A stretch of 64,000 nucleotides of DNA from Sulfurospirillum sp. UBA2217 (GTDB taxonomy: Bacteria; Campylobacterota; Campylobacteria; Campylobacterales; Sulfurospirillaceae), in contig DCUJ01000005.1 of the NCBI GenBank assembly GCA_002328495.1, positions 36,750 through 100,749 of the forward strand, read 5' to 3'. The translations under genes were made by a program, and so were the position numbers. Positions within the stretch are counted from its first letter, which is position 1. The number at the start of each line of letters is the position of its first letter. Shown here one piece after another: positions 34,975 through 43,627 of the stretch. The notes below the pieces were generated by a model. The model saw nothing but the letters and a program-made list of their open reading frames with translations, did not search any database and was not told the origin of the DNA.

Positions 34975-35755
34975 AAATCAGAGCTATGTTACAGCTGTTA
35001 ATCATTTTATAGAGCTTAGAAAAGTTCAAAGAAAGTGCAAAAGTGACTATGGATTTAAACAGAGTAGTTTTCTTTTAGGAACATGTGCAAAAACAGAGCA
35101 TTTAACAAAAGATTTTTTTGTTATTGTTCAAGAGTTATATGCTATCAACCCTAGTATAGTTTTTCTCTTGCAAAATGAGCAAAAGAGCAATCTGTTGCTT
35201 GATATAATCAGTGAGTTGGGTATACACGATGTCATTAAGTTTGTTGATTTAAGTGATGTTGCATTTATGAGCGTGATAGATCAGTATATAGACCCAATAC
35301 GTTGCGACCAAGAGAGCTGTGTAAATTATAAAAGATTTTTTCCATACCCTATTATTCATTTAAGTGATTATAGTGTGGAGTATGAAGGTTCTATTGCAGA
35401 TTTACGCAAAGAGGCTGAGTATAATGAACTTGAAAAGTATATCTACTCCAGTATATTTGAACAAGAGGTAGATGAGAATTTCTCTTTAGATGACGCAATG
35501 ATTTCTTATTTATCGCAAAAAGGCATTAGCCAAAATACGATTGCGCTTATCAAAGAGGCACAAAATACACACAAAAGAGCAGACAATATTAAATTACGAT
35601 TGCAAGCTAGGGCAGAAGATAGAGAGTTTCATTTGCTTATGAAACAGTATAACGAACTCGTTTATACCTTGTCTAAAAAGTATTTTGAAGAGGGTTTGAG
35701 AGCGGACCAAAAAAGCCTTACATGTAAAGCTTTTGTAAATCTGCTGAACACTTGA
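34964..35755 (+). CDS. Protein of unknown function in glycan locus
   Basis: A 263-residue soluble protein that I do not recognise. Visible features: SSFLLGTCAKTEHLTKDF, an alpha/beta-looking first half, two Cys in RCDQESCVNYKRFFPYP, and a helical C-terminal third with many charged residues. It has no signal peptide or membrane segment. The start overlaps the methyltransferase gene by 11 bases. A TTACATGTAA copy is at 35718-35727, one of only two exact copies in the A+T-rich block. It may partner the upstream methyltransferase, but that rests only on position. Confidence 0.6.
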   Translation: MSNKNQSYVTAVNHFIELRKVQRKCKSDYGFKQSSFLLGTCAKTEHLTKDFFVIVQELYAINPSIVFLLQNEQKSNLLLDIISELGIHDVIKFVDLSDVAFMSVIDQYIDPIRCDQESCVNYKRFFPYPIIHLSDYSVEYEGSIADLRKEAEYNELEKYIYSSIFEQEVDENFSLDDAMISYLSQKGISQNTIALIKEAQNTHKRADNIKLRLQARAEDREFHLLMKQYNELVYTLSKKYFEEGLRADQKSLTCKAFVNLLNT

Positions 35756-35795
35756 TAGTTAAAGAATATCTCAGCAATTATAAAAGGAGCATTTG

Positions 35796-36839
35796 ATGGT
35801 GCTGGTTGATAGCAAGAATCTTAAAAGTTTAATGAAGCAAGTATTATTGTTGCATAATGTGGATGAGATTGTTGCAAAAACTACGGTTGAAGGTCTCGTA
35901 CATGCATCATTAAGAGGGGTGGATTCTCACGGAGTCAGACTCTTCTTTCACTATTTAGCAGGTTTAAAGAGCGGGCGTTTAAATCCAAATCCAAATTTTG
36001 TTTTTGAGCAGACTAGTGAGTCAACGGGTATCTTAGATGCAGACCATACATTTGGGCATGCCGCAGGAATAAAAGCGATGCAACTCTCTATAGAGTTAGC
36101 TAAAAAAGCAGGTTCAGCTCATATAGCGGTTAAAAATTCATCTCATTGTGGGGCATTGGCATATTTTGCGCTTGAAGCATGTAAACATGATATGATAGGC
36201 GTAGCATACACTCATGCAACTTCAAGACTTAAAAGTGCCAATGGACAAAGAGAGTTTTTTGGAAATAATCCAATCTGCTTTACAGCACCTATGAAAGATG
36301 AAGAGCCGTTTTGTTATGATGGAGCAAACTCAGTTATCACTTTTAATGAAGTGAGAAGATATAAAGATTTGGGGTTAGAATTGCCTTATGGAGTTGTCGC
36401 AGATAAATATGGCAATATAACCACTGACCCAAGTCAAGCAGAACAGCTTATATCCATAGGAGATTATAAAGGCTTTGGTTTATCTATGATAGTGGATATT
36501 TTATGTGGGCTTTTAACAGGTATGCCAGTAGGCAGAGATGTGAGTAAGATGTTTGGAGATGAAGAGGTACTAAAGAATAAGAGATATTTAGGTCAGTTTT
36601 ATTCTTCATATAAAATAGATAGTTTTATCTCTAAAGAGTCATTTAAAGAGAGACTGCAAAACTTAGCAAATACTTTGCGAAATGAACCTTCTTTGGAGGG
36701 AGTCTCTGTTATGGTACCAGGAGACCCTGAAAAAAAGATTGAGGCAAAAAGAGCGGTTGAGGGGATACCTATGCCAAAAGAAGATTATAAGAAGTTTCAG
36801 AATTTAGCAAATGAGTTTTCTTTGGGAGAGAGCATATGA
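35796..36839 (+). CDS. Ldh_2-family NAD(P)-dependent 2-keto acid reductase
   Basis: A 347-residue oxidoreductase of the Ldh_2 (malate/L-lactate dehydrogenase, YiaK/ComC/AllD) superfamily, which reduces 2-keto acids or imines with NAD(P)H using a non-Rossmann fold. Motifs: RGVDSHGVRLF, ADHTFGHAAGIKAM, KNSSHCGALAYFA, FFGNNPICFTAP and GDYKGFGLSMIVDIL. The start at 35796 is preceded by GGAG; the TTG three bases earlier is less likely. Within a sugar locus, next to a CMP-sugar synthetase, the substrate may be a keto acid sugar (inference). Confidence 0.85.
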   Translation: MVLVDSKNLKSLMKQVLLLHNVDEIVAKTTVEGLVHASLRGVDSHGVRLFFHYLAGLKSGRLNPNPNFVFEQTSESTGILDADHTFGHAAGIKAMQLSIELAKKAGSAHIAVKNSSHCGALAYFALEACKHDMIGVAYTHATSRLKSANGQREFFGNNPICFTAPMKDEEPFCYDGANSVITFNEVRRYKDLGLELPYGVVADKYGNITTDPSQAEQLISIGDYKGFGLSMIVDILCGLLTGMPVGRDVSKMFGDEEVLKNKRYLGQFYSSYKIDSFISKESFKERLQNLANTLRNEPSLEGVSVMVPGDPEKKIEAKRAVEGIPMPKEDYKKFQNLANEFSLGESI

Positions 36840-37528
36840 ATGTTTTAGCAATAACCCCTGCAAGAGGTGGTTCAAAAGGTGTTCCTCGAAAAAATATAAA
36901 ACTTTTAAACGGTAAACCCTTATTACAATATACAGTTGAAGCGGTTCAAAAGAGTAAGTTTATAACAAAATATATCATCAATACAGAGGATGAAGAGATA
37001 AGAGAAGTGGCTCATGCTTTAGGTGTGCAAACACAAGGGAGACCAGAAGATTTCTGGTACGATAATACATTTCAGGAGGTAGATAGACTCCTTCAATGGT
37101 GTATCCAAGATTTGGAGCAAAAAGGTGAAAAAATTGACATAGTGGTTCTGCTTTATGCCACAGCTCCATTGAGAAAGGCTGAAACTATTACGCAGTGTAT
37201 TGATTTGGTTTTAAATCAAGGATATGATAGCGCATTGACACTCAAAGAAGACAGGTCTTATATCTGGAAACGAATAGATAGCACAAATAGTGTAGAACCA
37301 GTTAATTATGACCCTAAAAAACGAGGACCCAATCAGCTAGAGGAGTGGAATCAATGGGTTGAAAATAAAGCTGTTTATGTAATGAAAAGAGATTTGTTGA
37401 TGAAAACAGGGTGCAGGTTGGGAGGAAAAATAGGGTACGTACCTATGGGAAAAATGGAATCAATAGATATTGATATGCCAGAAGATTTTATTTTGGCAGA
37501 GACTATTATGAAGATGAAAAATGGCTGA
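36836..37528 (+). CDS. CMP-sugar synthetase (acylneuraminate cytidylyltransferase family)
   Basis: A 230-residue cytidylyltransferase of the NeuA/LegF/KdsB-like fold. The CTP-binding motif is TPARGGSKGVPRKNIK, followed by LLYATAPLRK and the metal-binding SIDIDMPEDF at the C-terminus. It activates an acidic sugar or related acid as a CMP derivative. PseF is encoded separately (55974-56663) and there is no second NeuB-type synthase in the window, so this enzyme's substrate is not explained. It overlaps the 2-keto acid reductase gene by four bases and the Gfo/Idh gene by eight. Confidence 0.85.
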   Translation: MNVLAITPARGGSKGVPRKNIKLLNGKPLLQYTVEAVQKSKFITKYIINTEDEEIREVAHALGVQTQGRPEDFWYDNTFQEVDRLLQWCIQDLEQKGEKIDIVVLLYATAPLRKAETITQCIDLVLNQGYDSALTLKEDRSYIWKRIDSTNSVEPVNYDPKKRGPNQLEEWNQWVENKAVYVMKRDLLMKTGCRLGGKIGYVPMGKMESIDIDMPEDFILAETIMKMKNG

Positions 37529-38477
37529 GAGTGTAAAAATAGCTATTATTGGATTGGGACATATAGGAAAAATCCATATAGAGGTTGTTGTATCAAATCC
37601 TCACTATGAGTTAATTGCAATATGCGATAAAGAGGAGTCTTGTAAAGCTTTATTGGAAAGTGTGGATTTTTATAACGATTATACACAGATGCTTCAAAGA
37701 GGTGGTTTTGAGGTTGTAGTTGTAGCAACTCCAACTCGTACGCATGCCAAGATTGCTCAAGAGGTGTTAGAATCTGGATATGATGTGATTTTGGAAAAAC
37801 CTGCTGGAAGTTGTATTGAACAGTTGCAAATATTGCAAAAGTGTGCAAAAAGTGGTGGAAAAAATATATATTATGCTTTTCATGCTGCATATGCGAGTGA
37901 GGTACTTTGGTTTGAAAATCACTATTTAGAGCATAAAGAGATTTATGGAGAGATAGAGAGTTTTTCAAGTCATTTTTATGATCCCTATTTTAAAGAGATG
38001 AAGCTTTTGGATGTTGCTAGGGGATTAGATACTTCATGGTATGATAGTGGGGTTAATGCCCTATCTGTTTTGGAAAAGTTTTTAAAGATAGACGATTTGC
38101 AGATGAGGCATGTTCGAGTCAGTAAATATTATGAGCAAGAGATAAGTACAACAGTGGAGTTTGAGTTGAAACAAGGTGCACTTGGTTTCATTCAGACAGC
38201 TTGGGATCAAGGAGTAAATTTTAAATCGACGAAGCTCTATTTTCAAAACGGTATAACTATTGAGTTACGCCATACAAAACAACAAGTTATCAGAGAAGCC
38301 GAGAGTAAAGAGGTGCTTATAGCATTTGAAGGTGAGAGACTTTTCAATCACTATAAAAATATTTTTGATGATTATATTCAAAAGATGCACCATAAAGAGG
38401 ATAATGTCGCGCAGTCTATGACAATACATTCAAAGCTATTTGAAGTAGGAGAAAAAAATGGTTTCTATTGTTATTAG
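37521..38477 (+). CDS. Gfo/Idh/MocA-family oxidoreductase
   Basis: A 318-residue NAD(P)-dependent dehydrogenase. N-terminal Rossmann motif IIGLGHIGKIHIEVV, the conserved EKPAGS (the EKP motif) at about residue 94, and a C-terminal alpha/beta substrate domain. It oxidises or reduces a hydroxyl of a sugar, nucleotide sugar or cyclitol. It is coupled to the CMP-sugar synthetase upstream (eight-base overlap), and its end overlaps the glycosyltransferase gene by 20 bases. In legionaminic-type loci a similar oxidoreductase sits next to the cytidylyltransferase. Confidence 0.85.
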   Translation: MAESVKIAIIGLGHIGKIHIEVVVSNPHYELIAICDKEESCKALLESVDFYNDYTQMLQRGGFEVVVVATPTRTHAKIAQEVLESGYDVILEKPAGSCIEQLQILQKCAKSGGKNIYYAFHAAYASEVLWFENHYLEHKEIYGEIESFSSHFYDPYFKEMKLLDVARGLDTSWYDSGVNALSVLEKFLKIDDLQMRHVRVSKYYEQEISTTVEFELKQGALGFIQTAWDQGVNFKSTKLYFQNGITIELRHTKQQVIREAESKEVLIAFEGERLFNHYKNIFDDYIQKMHHKEDNVAQSMTIHSKLFEVGEKNGFYCY

Positions 38478-39804
38478 AACAAAGAATGAAGAGCAGTGGA
38501 TCGGACACTGCCTAAGACAGATACAAAAGCAAACATTTAAAGATTATGAAGTTATTCTTGTCGATAACAACAGTAGTGATTTTACAGTAGAAAAAGCAAA
38601 GGCAATGATGCCAGATTTGATTCTATGCTCTCTTGAACAGTTTAAACCAGGTAAAGCTTTAAATCTTGGGATTAGGCATGCACAAGGGGAGTATATAGTC
38701 TGTCTCTCTGCTCACTGTATTCCAATTGATGAGTATTGGCTTGAGTCTCTTTATAGTGAAATCAAAAAAGATGAAAAAGTCGCGGGTGTATATGGTAGAC
38801 AGTTACCAATGGATCAAACACACGATATAGATAGAAGAGATATGTACATTACCTTTGGACTTGATAAGAGAGTACAGTATAAAGACCCTTTCTTTCATAA
38901 TGCAAATAGCATTTTGAAAAAATCTTTATGGGAAGAGGTTCCTTTTGATGAAGAGGAACAAAATATAGAAGATAGAATCTGGGGACAAGAGATGATAAAT
39001 AGGGGCTATACACTCTTGTATACGCCTGAATCTATGGTTTACCATATGCATGGAATTCATCAGACTAATAAAAATGGAAGATATAAAAATATAACAAGAA
39101 TTATAGAAGAAACTAGTGCAAAGATAAAGTCTATACCTCTAGAGGAATATATTATTTGTGCATTAATCCCTATTTTAGAAGATGAGCTAGAAAGTGAAAT
39201 CAGTAGTAAAGTCTTTTTAGATATTTTAAACCTTTTGAGCACACTAAAGCCTCTTTCATATATAGTTGTCACGACTAATAATAAAAAGAATTTACAAAAT
39301 TTCCTTTCTGTTTATAGCATGAACATACCATTTTTAATTATTCATGAAAGAAAACGGAGTCAAGAAAGGCTCTTAGATGTATATACTGAAACTATCAAAT
39401 ATTTAAAGCAACAAAAGATCTTTATAGATATTGTACTCACCACGGATATATCTTACCCTATAAAAAGTAAGAAGATTTTTGAAAGTTGTTTATATGAGTT
39501 ATTAAAAAATGATGTGGATGCTGTTATCCCTGCATATGCCCAAAAAAGACCTACTTGGGTTAAGCAAAACGAAGATTATATTAGAGTTGATAATTATGAA
39601 GTTTCTAAAGCAAATAGAGAACCTATATATATAGGTCTTGAAAATGTTTGTATGACGACTTATTCTAGTAAAATTAAAAGTTTTAATACTTTTTTTGATA
39701 ATAAGATAGAGATGGTAATTGTAGATAGTCCATATTATAAAATTCATTTAAATGATATAGATTGTATTGATGATTATGATTTTTTTAGCTCAAAAGTAAA
39801 ATAA
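38458..39804 (+). CDS. GT2 glycosyltransferase fused to a CMP-sugar-synthetase-like domain
   Basis: A 448-residue fusion. Residues 1-215 are a family 2 glycosyltransferase (VSIVIRTKNEEQWIGHCL, ILVDNNSSD, LSAHCIPID, VYHMHGIHQ). Residues about 225-448 resemble the cytidylyltransferase fold but lack the PARGGSK loop. They keep IDIVLTTDISYP, AVIPAYAQKRPTWVK (aligning with the SALTLKEDRSYIWK of the gene two upstream) and end in HLNDIDCIDDYDF, matching SIDIDMPEDF. The second domain may be a degenerate, non-catalytic sugar-nucleotide binder. It follows the genuine CMP-sugar synthetase by two genes. Confidence 0.75.
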   Translation: MVSIVIRTKNEEQWIGHCLRQIQKQTFKDYEVILVDNNSSDFTVEKAKAMMPDLILCSLEQFKPGKALNLGIRHAQGEYIVCLSAHCIPIDEYWLESLYSEIKKDEKVAGVYGRQLPMDQTHDIDRRDMYITFGLDKRVQYKDPFFHNANSILKKSLWEEVPFDEEEQNIEDRIWGQEMINRGYTLLYTPESMVYHMHGIHQTNKNGRYKNITRIIEETSAKIKSIPLEEYIICALIPILEDELESEISSKVFLDILNLLSTLKPLSYIVVTTNNKKNLQNFLSVYSMNIPFLIIHERKRSQERLLDVYTETIKYLKQQKIFIDIVLTTDISYPIKSKKIFESCLYELLKNDVDAVIPAYAQKRPTWVKQNEDYIRVDNYEVSKANREPIYIGLENVCMTTYSSKIKSFNTFFDNKIEMVIVDSPYYKIHLNDIDCIDDYDFFSSKVK

Positions 39805-39819
39805 GTTTAGGAGTGTGTA

Positions 39820-40680
39820 TTGAATTGTAGTATTTGTAATGGTGATAAATTTGAAATAATCTTTAATGAAAAAATTCGCACAGGTGGAGTAGAATCTCAG
39901 TATAACACGAAGGCACAAGTTTTTAAGTGCCAGTATTGTAGCGTTGAAATGCTAAGTGTTGATAAAAGCTTTAATCATAATTATTGGAGGGAGAAAGTAG
40001 ATTTAATTAGCAGAGAAAATATTTATAATAAGTATGATTGGGAACAAGAATTATGGCTTTCTAAAATCGGTTTAAATACTTTTCGAGACAAAATAGTTTT
40101 AGATTTTGGATGTGGACATGGAATATTTTTAGATTTATTGCAAAATATTGCATCTATGACTTATGGTGTAGAAAAAAATAAAGATATTTTTGATGATTTT
40201 TATAGGGGCAAAAAGCATGAAATTTTTTATAACTTAGAGCAAATGGATAACAATTCAGTAGATATAATAGTTGCATTTGATGTAATTGAACATTTGGAAG
40301 CACCATTAGAGATTCTTAAAGAAATGTATAGAGTATTGAGCCCAAATGGAAAAATCTATATTGGGGTACCTAATCAATGTGATTTTTTGAAGTCTATAGA
40401 GAAAGAGTATTTAAAATTTTTTTATCATGAAGCACACGTTTTATACTTTAATGAAAAATCATTATTATTTTTAGTGGCGAATATGAACTTTAAAATTAAT
40501 AATATACAGTATTTACATAAATATAATATTTATAACATGATAAATTGGATTAAGGATAAGAAACCATCAGGTAATCCAAACATAAATCAGCCGTTTGATA
40601 AGTATTTTGATACAATTTATAAGTCATACTTAGAAGATCGTAAAATTTCTTCACATATATTAATCTCAGCGAATAAGTGA
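39820..40680 (+). CDS. Class I SAM methyltransferase with N-terminal zinc knuckle
   Basis: A 286-residue protein. It opens with CSICNGDKFEI... CQYCSVEM, a CxxC pair arrangement typical of sugar-modifying methyltransferases, then SAM motif I LDFGCGHGIFLDLL, AFDVIEHLEAP and SPNGKIYIGVPN. C-methyltransferases and O-methyltransferases of deoxysugars share this layout. Start is TTG at 39820 with TAGGAG eight bases before it; no better ATG precedes the conserved CSIC. It lies 15 bases after the GT2 fusion gene. Confidence 0.8.
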   Translation: MNCSICNGDKFEIIFNEKIRTGGVESQYNTKAQVFKCQYCSVEMLSVDKSFNHNYWREKVDLISRENIYNKYDWEQELWLSKIGLNTFRDKIVLDFGCGHGIFLDLLQNIASMTYGVEKNKDIFDDFYRGKKHEIFYNLEQMDNNSVDIIVAFDVIEHLEAPLEILKEMYRVLSPNGKIYIGVPNQCDFLKSIEKEYLKFFYHEAHVLYFNEKSLLFLVANMNFKINNIQYLHKYNIYNMINWIKDKKPSGNPNINQPFDKYFDTIYKSYLEDRKISSHILISANK

Positions 40681-40699
40681 AAATATTGTCAAATAAGTT

Positions 40700-42508
40700 A
40701 TGGGTAAAGCAAGGAATAGTGTAGCGATGGAAGAATTAAAAGATATCTGTAAAGAGATAAAACCAAATTACTACAATAATAGATTAATAAATAACAATAT
40801 ATATGCCGCAGAGTATATACTCAAAAGGTATGCAAATATCGATTTGCATTATGAGTTAAAAGCGGCAATTGAACATGGTGTTTTTAGAACATTGATGATT
40901 CCAGAGTTTATCGTTGATGCTCCTGCAATATTGGTATATTCAAAGTTTAGATATGATTATATAAACAGGTACACAAAACAAAAGTTAATTTATCCTATAG
41001 GTGGGATTATTCAGTATGCTAACAATCTTTTAGACAAAGAAGAGATAGAAAAAGAGAAAGAGAGATTAGGTAAAAACTTATTGGCTTTTCCTAAGCATGG
41101 GATAAGACTCATTGAAACTAAATTTGATATAGAAGAATATTGTTGCGTATTAAAAAGCTATGAAAAAGAGTTTGATAGTATTAGGGTATGTTTGTATTAT
41201 GATGATATTAATAGAGGATTACATTCTATTTACCGAAAATATGGGTTTGAAATTGTAACAGCAGGCAATACTTATAATCTAGATTTCTTTGATAGATTAA
41301 AAACAATTTTTTCTATGGCATCTGTTACTACATCAAATTATGCGGGTGGCCCTTTGGGCAATAGTATTATGATGGGAATTCCTCACTTTATTACACCTCA
41401 AAATATTGAACTTATATATAATAAGGACGAAAACTGTTGGAATGAGTACTATCAAAATCAAATAAAATCTTATAGGTACAGTATGGACAAGATTTTATTA
41501 GATAACTTCACAATACGCAATGATGAAGTTACAGAAAAGCAAAAAGAAATTGTTATCTATTACTGGGGGCTTGGATTAAAAAAATCCCCTGAAGAATTAA
41601 AAAGAATTTTTAACATTTCTGAAATTATTTATTCAAAGGGAAAAAAGTATTTTCTTTTTAATAATAATTTCATTGAAGACGCTATTCAAGATTTCTCAAA
41701 AATGGTCCAATCTTTAAAAAATATTCAAAAAAAATCAATTATAAAAAGCAAATCTATTAAGCGAAACATCTCTTTAATTCCATCACATTTAACACCTATC
41801 GAAAAATTAAAATTATATATTTTAATAAAAAAATTATCAGGCAAAGTAACATATGTGGAAACAGGAAGTTTTTTAGGTGCAAGTGCCGCTATAGCTGGCT
41901 TGGCTTTAAAAGATAAAGATGCAAGGATATACTGTTTAGAGAATTGGGATAGACATAATAATCTTGACATTGATAGCAGATTTGAATTTAATGCAAATAC
42001 GAAAATATTCAAAGATTCGATTGTGGTTATTGATGGAAATATAAATGAAGTAGCGACAAATCTTAAGATAGCAATAGATTTTCTATTTATAGATGGTGCT
42101 CATTCGAGTATAGAAGAAATTGAAAATGAGTTGTTACCTTTTTTAAGTAAAGTGAATGAAAATGCTTTTATTGCTATTCATCACTACTACTGGTCAGACA
42201 ATGTAAAAAAAGTAGTTGAAAAGTATTTGGAACCTATGGCGATTGAATATCATAGTTTACCTAACTTGTGGATTGCAAAAATAACAAAGCGTAAATTTGT
42301 TACTTCTTTTGATATTTATTTATCCGATAATTTATTTTTTGAAGAGATACGGAATAAATTTCACAATTTTGATGTAATAATTCCTGAAGATAAAACATAT
42401 GTATCGCAAGTTATTTTAGAAAGTAAACATTCTAAAACAAATCAGATGGTCTTCGAGCAAAGCAAACAAAAAATTAAAATATATAAAAGATTGCATACCA
42501 AATGTTAA
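40700..42508 (+). CDS. Fusion of a GT-B/sialyltransferase-like domain and a class I methyltransferase
   Basis: A 602-residue protein. The N-terminal 330 residues are alpha/beta and contain SVTTSNYAGGPLGNSIMMGIPHF, resembling the donor-binding part of GT-B enzymes that guard against empty sites; the family is not certain. Residues about 380-530 form a Methyltransf_24-type domain (TYVETGSFLGASAAIAG, FLFIDGAHSSIEEIE, FIAIHHYYW). The C-terminal tail is unrecognised. It could add and methylate a sugar in one polypeptide. It overlaps the next GT2 gene by seven bases. Confidence 0.65.
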   Translation: MGKARNSVAMEELKDICKEIKPNYYNNRLINNNIYAAEYILKRYANIDLHYELKAAIEHGVFRTLMIPEFIVDAPAILVYSKFRYDYINRYTKQKLIYPIGGIIQYANNLLDKEEIEKEKERLGKNLLAFPKHGIRLIETKFDIEEYCCVLKSYEKEFDSIRVCLYYDDINRGLHSIYRKYGFEIVTAGNTYNLDFFDRLKTIFSMASVTTSNYAGGPLGNSIMMGIPHFITPQNIELIYNKDENCWNEYYQNQIKSYRYSMDKILLDNFTIRNDEVTEKQKEIVIYYWGLGLKKSPEELKRIFNISEIIYSKGKKYFLFNNNFIEDAIQDFSKMVQSLKNIQKKSIIKSKSIKRNISLIPSHLTPIEKLKLYILIKKLSGKVTYVETGSFLGASAAIAGLALKDKDARIYCLENWDRHNNLDIDSRFEFNANTKIFKDSIVVIDGNINEVATNLKIAIDFLFIDGAHSSIEEIENELLPFLSKVNENAFIAIHHYYWSDNVKKVVEKYLEPMAIEYHSLPNLWIAKITKRKFVTSFDIYLSDNLFFEEIRNKFHNFDVIIPEDKTYVSQVILESKHSKTNQMVFEQSKQKIKIYKRLHTKC

Positions 42509-43617
42509 ATATAGTAGTTACAACATATAACAGAAAAAAAGAATTAAAAATACTTCTTGAATGTATATTTCAACAAACATACAAAAATTGGACAATAATT
42601 GTTGCAGATGATAATTCAGATGATGATATGAAATCTGTCATTGATTCTTATGATAATTTAAGGATTGTATATTTTAAAAATGAAATTAACTTAGGATATG
42701 CCAATAATTGTAAAAAAGCATTTGAATACTGTAGTGGTAAGTATGTGATTTTTTTATCTGATGATGATTGTTTGATTGATGAAACTTTTTTTGAGAAAGC
42801 AATACATTCATTTGAAAATAAAGAAATAGATTGTGCCTTTGGAAGAATAGGTGTTTTAAAAGATGATAATTTCATAGTTAATCACTATCCTTTTAAAGAA
42901 TTATATACTTCAAAAGAGTTTCTAGATGAGATTGTAAATTTAAGATTTTCTTTTTTAGATTATTTTTCATTTAGTTCTTTTATCTTCAAAGTTGATATTT
43001 TTAAAAAAATTAGTCCTTTTGAAACAACGTTCTCAAGAAGCGGTTCGGTTGATATCTCATCAATTATAAAGTATGTTTTTTTATCTAAAAAAATTAGTTT
43101 TGTTGATGTATTAGCATATGAGTGGGTAAAGTCATGTGGTACATCTTTAAGTGGCGAAAAAAAAGATGATTTAGTTTATCAAACGCTGCAAACAGTTTCT
43201 GCAGGTATAGATATTTATAATTTTTTTGATGATAAAGATATTTGTAAACATATATGTAATGAGTACATCAAATATAGTTTTAATGCAATACTCTCAGATT
43301 TTGCTCAGTTGCAAAATAAAGATAATTTAGAAGAAATTTTAAAGCCTATTGAGCAAAATTCAGATGTATATATTTACGGTAGAGGTTGGAGTGGTTTAGC
43401 GTTAGAAAAAGAGATAAAAAAAATGAAATTGCATTTTAAAGGTTATATAGATGACTTTAAAGTAGGGTTTCACGATACAATAAGCTATAAAGAATTTGAA
43501 AAGACAACAGAAAATACCACCGTTATAATTTCAAATTACAAGTATGATGATATATATAGAATATACAAAAAATTATCAAAGTTGAAACATGTAACAATTA
43601 TAGATTTGGTTAGCTAA
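42502..43617 (+). CDS. GT2 glycosyltransferase with C-terminal Rossmann module
   Basis: A 371-residue protein. Residues 1-230 are a family 2 glycosyltransferase: NIVVTTYNRKKELKILL, IIVADDNSDDDM, FLSDDDCLID (the DxD motif). Residues about 285-371 are the small Rossmann module (DVYIYGRGWSGLALEKE, then GYIDDFKVGFHD) that also occurs in three upstream proteins. It probably transfers a sugar onto the growing glycan in the cytoplasm. The gene is very A+T-rich and is the last of the A+T-rich block. Confidence 0.8.
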   Translation: MLNIVVTTYNRKKELKILLECIFQQTYKNWTIIVADDNSDDDMKSVIDSYDNLRIVYFKNEINLGYANNCKKAFEYCSGKYVIFLSDDDCLIDETFFEKAIHSFENKEIDCAFGRIGVLKDDNFIVNHYPFKELYTSKEFLDEIVNLRFSFLDYFSFSSFIFKVDIFKKISPFETTFSRSGSVDISSIIKYVFLSKKISFVDVLAYEWVKSCGTSLSGEKKDDLVYQTLQTVSAGIDIYNFFDDKDICKHICNEYIKYSFNAILSDFAQLQNKDNLEEILKPIEQNSDVYIYGRGWSGLALEKEIKKMKLHFKGYIDDFKVGFHDTISYKEFEKTTENTTVIISNYKYDDIYRIYKKLSKLKHVTIIDLVS

Positions 43618-43627
43618 GAGAGATAGT

